A DNA stretch of 64,000 nt from Burkholderiales bacterium (GTDB taxonomy: Bacteria > Pseudomonadota > Gammaproteobacteria > Burkholderiales > SG8-39): contig JACZJV010000110.1 in the NCBI GenBank assembly GCA_014860355.1, positions 52,363 to 116,362 of the forward strand, read 5' to 3'. The notes beneath the pieces were generated by a model. The model was given only the letters and a program-made list of their open reading frames with translations. It was not told where the DNA came from and ran no database searches. Positions 63,358 through 64,000 of this stretch are shown one piece after another. Made by a program: the position numbers and the translations under genes. How positions within the stretch are numbered: position 1 is the stretch's first letter; the number at the start of each line of letters is the position of its first letter.

Positions 63358-63730
63358 CCCGGAGGCCCGGGGCGGTCTATTTCCTGAAGTCCGGATCGCG
63401 GCGCCCGCGCATTCGGGATCAGGCTTCCTATTCGCCGGCATGACGCCGAGCGCCCGCGCACGGGTGCTGCGGCCATGACTTTGGTCACACCAGATTGTGA
63501 CCTTCTTCTCGCGAAACTCGTGACCTTCAGCAGCTTACATGCGGCAACGCGATGGGTACAGTTGTGCCCATGGATGCGCCGACATGGGCAACAGCGCGAA
63601 ATTTCTGCCTGAGACTGCTCCGATCGAGTTTCTTTCGCGGCAGCCGGCTCTGGGGAGAATCGCGATGGTTGATCGGGCGCATTCGTATTCTTCCGGTCAA
63701 ACGAATTGAACTTCAACTGAAAGGTTAAAC
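63358..63730. other. 373-bp gap with GTGACC-type inverted repeat
   Basis: No supported gene is seen. A perfect inverted repeat GGTCACA-CCAGAT-TGTGACC lies at 63483-63502, and a further GTGACC at 63520-63525. The region ends with the leader of the OmpA-type gene (AAAGG before the ATG). Confidence 0.6.
63483..63502. promoter_or_regulatory. candidate operator GGTCACA-N6-TGTGACC
   Basis: This is a perfect 7-bp-arm palindrome with an extra GTGACC 18 bp downstream. It lies between the response regulator and the OmpA-type gene. A GTGACC also occurs at 62327-62332 in the kinase/regulator divergent gap, hinting at self-regulation. Confidence 0.4.
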
Positions 63731-64000
63731 ATGAACAACACGGCAAAACAATGCGGGCTAGTCCTGTCCGCCGCGCTTGCACTCGGTATGGGTGTCAGCA
63801 GCGCTTATGCGCAGACGGAAGGCTACGTCACGGCGCCGGCCTCCGGCAATATCGTGGTCAAGGATCCATTCGGGCTGTGCTGGCGCACCGGGTATTGGAC
63901 GCCGGCGATGGCAACCGAGGAATGCGATCCCGAGCTGGTGCCGAAGAAACCCGCGCCCGCGCCCGCGCCGCAAGCGGCGGCTCCCGCCCCCGCTCCTGCC
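63731..64000 (+). CDS. OmpA-family outer-membrane protein, partial
   Basis: This is the 5' part (90 codons) of a gene running off the right edge. A signal peptide (MNNTAKQCGLVLSAALALG) has predicted cleavage near AYAQ. The segment FGLCWRTGYWTPAMATEECDP is typical of betaproteobacterial OmpA-type proteins, followed by an Ala/Pro-rich linker that continues past the window. The peptidoglycan-binding OmpA domain would follow beyond the edge. Confidence 0.82.
   Translation, partial: MNNTAKQCGLVLSAALALGMGVSSAYAQTEGYVTAPASGNIVVKDPFGLCWRTGYWTPAMATEECDPELVPKKPAPAPAPQAAAPAPAPA

Overview
The window is a GC-rich bacterial chromosome segment. The block at 8.4-26.4 kb has the gene order accA-tilS, ndk-rlmN-pilW-rodZ-ispG-hisS-yfgM-bamB-der-hfq-hflX-hflK-hflC-DUF2065-hisZ-purA. 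This order is characteristic of Betaproteobacteria. Multihaem cytochromes, FNR-type sites, a hydrogenase maturation operon and CoA-based catabolism point to a facultatively anaerobic, metabolically versatile member, for example around Rhodocyclales or Sterolibacteriaceae. The genus is an inference only. I see no tRNA, rRNA, CRISPR, insertion sequence or prophage.

Layout. 0-3.4 kb (minus strand): a membrane cytochrome b cut by the window edge, an octahaem tetrathionate-reductase-type cytochrome c, a UspA protein and a DksA/TraR-type zinc-finger protein with an FNR-like box upstream. 3.5-8.2 kb: an AbfD/HpaB-family flavoprotein that lacks cluster ligands, a membrane Mrr-like protein, an HNH protein, a DUF6352 protein with an internal repeat, and a DNA glycosylase. 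8.4-26.4 kb: the housekeeping block. 26.4-35.7 kb: a CoA-dependent catabolic cluster whose ligase, acyl-CoA dehydrogenase, hydratase, dehydrogenase and MenB/BadI-type hydrolase match the cyclohexanecarboxylate (ali/bad) pathway, plus two family III CoA-transferases and an MmgE/PrpD protein. Three consecutive large hairpins split this cluster. 35.8-41.9 kb: hypABFCDE behind a perfect FNR palindrome, with no hydrogenase structural genes in view. 41.9-43.7 kb: a DOMON-like protein and a NamZ-family protein.

43.7-56.4 kb: a second catabolic island. It has two DHDPS-family lyases/aldolases, an enamidase-like amidohydrolase, an AA_synth protein, a HbpS/GlcG protein, a crotonase, a CZB-domain protein, a SDH/FRD-type flavoprotein with a minimal 2Fe-2S partner, and a complete LIV-type ABC importer. 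The enamidase similarity suggests catabolism of a pyridine-type or other cyclic amide compound; the substrate is not proven. 56.4-64 kb: envelope and signalling genes. These are a DegP-type protease, a small periplasmic protein, an orphan Rieske protein, a TerB-like protein, a small membrane protein, a NarX-like sensor kinase, a small helical protein coupled to a NarL-type regulator, and the start of an OmpA-type protein. Two PmrA/QseB-type direct-repeat boxes precede the protease and the small membrane protein, suggesting a shared envelope-stress regulator encoded elsewhere.
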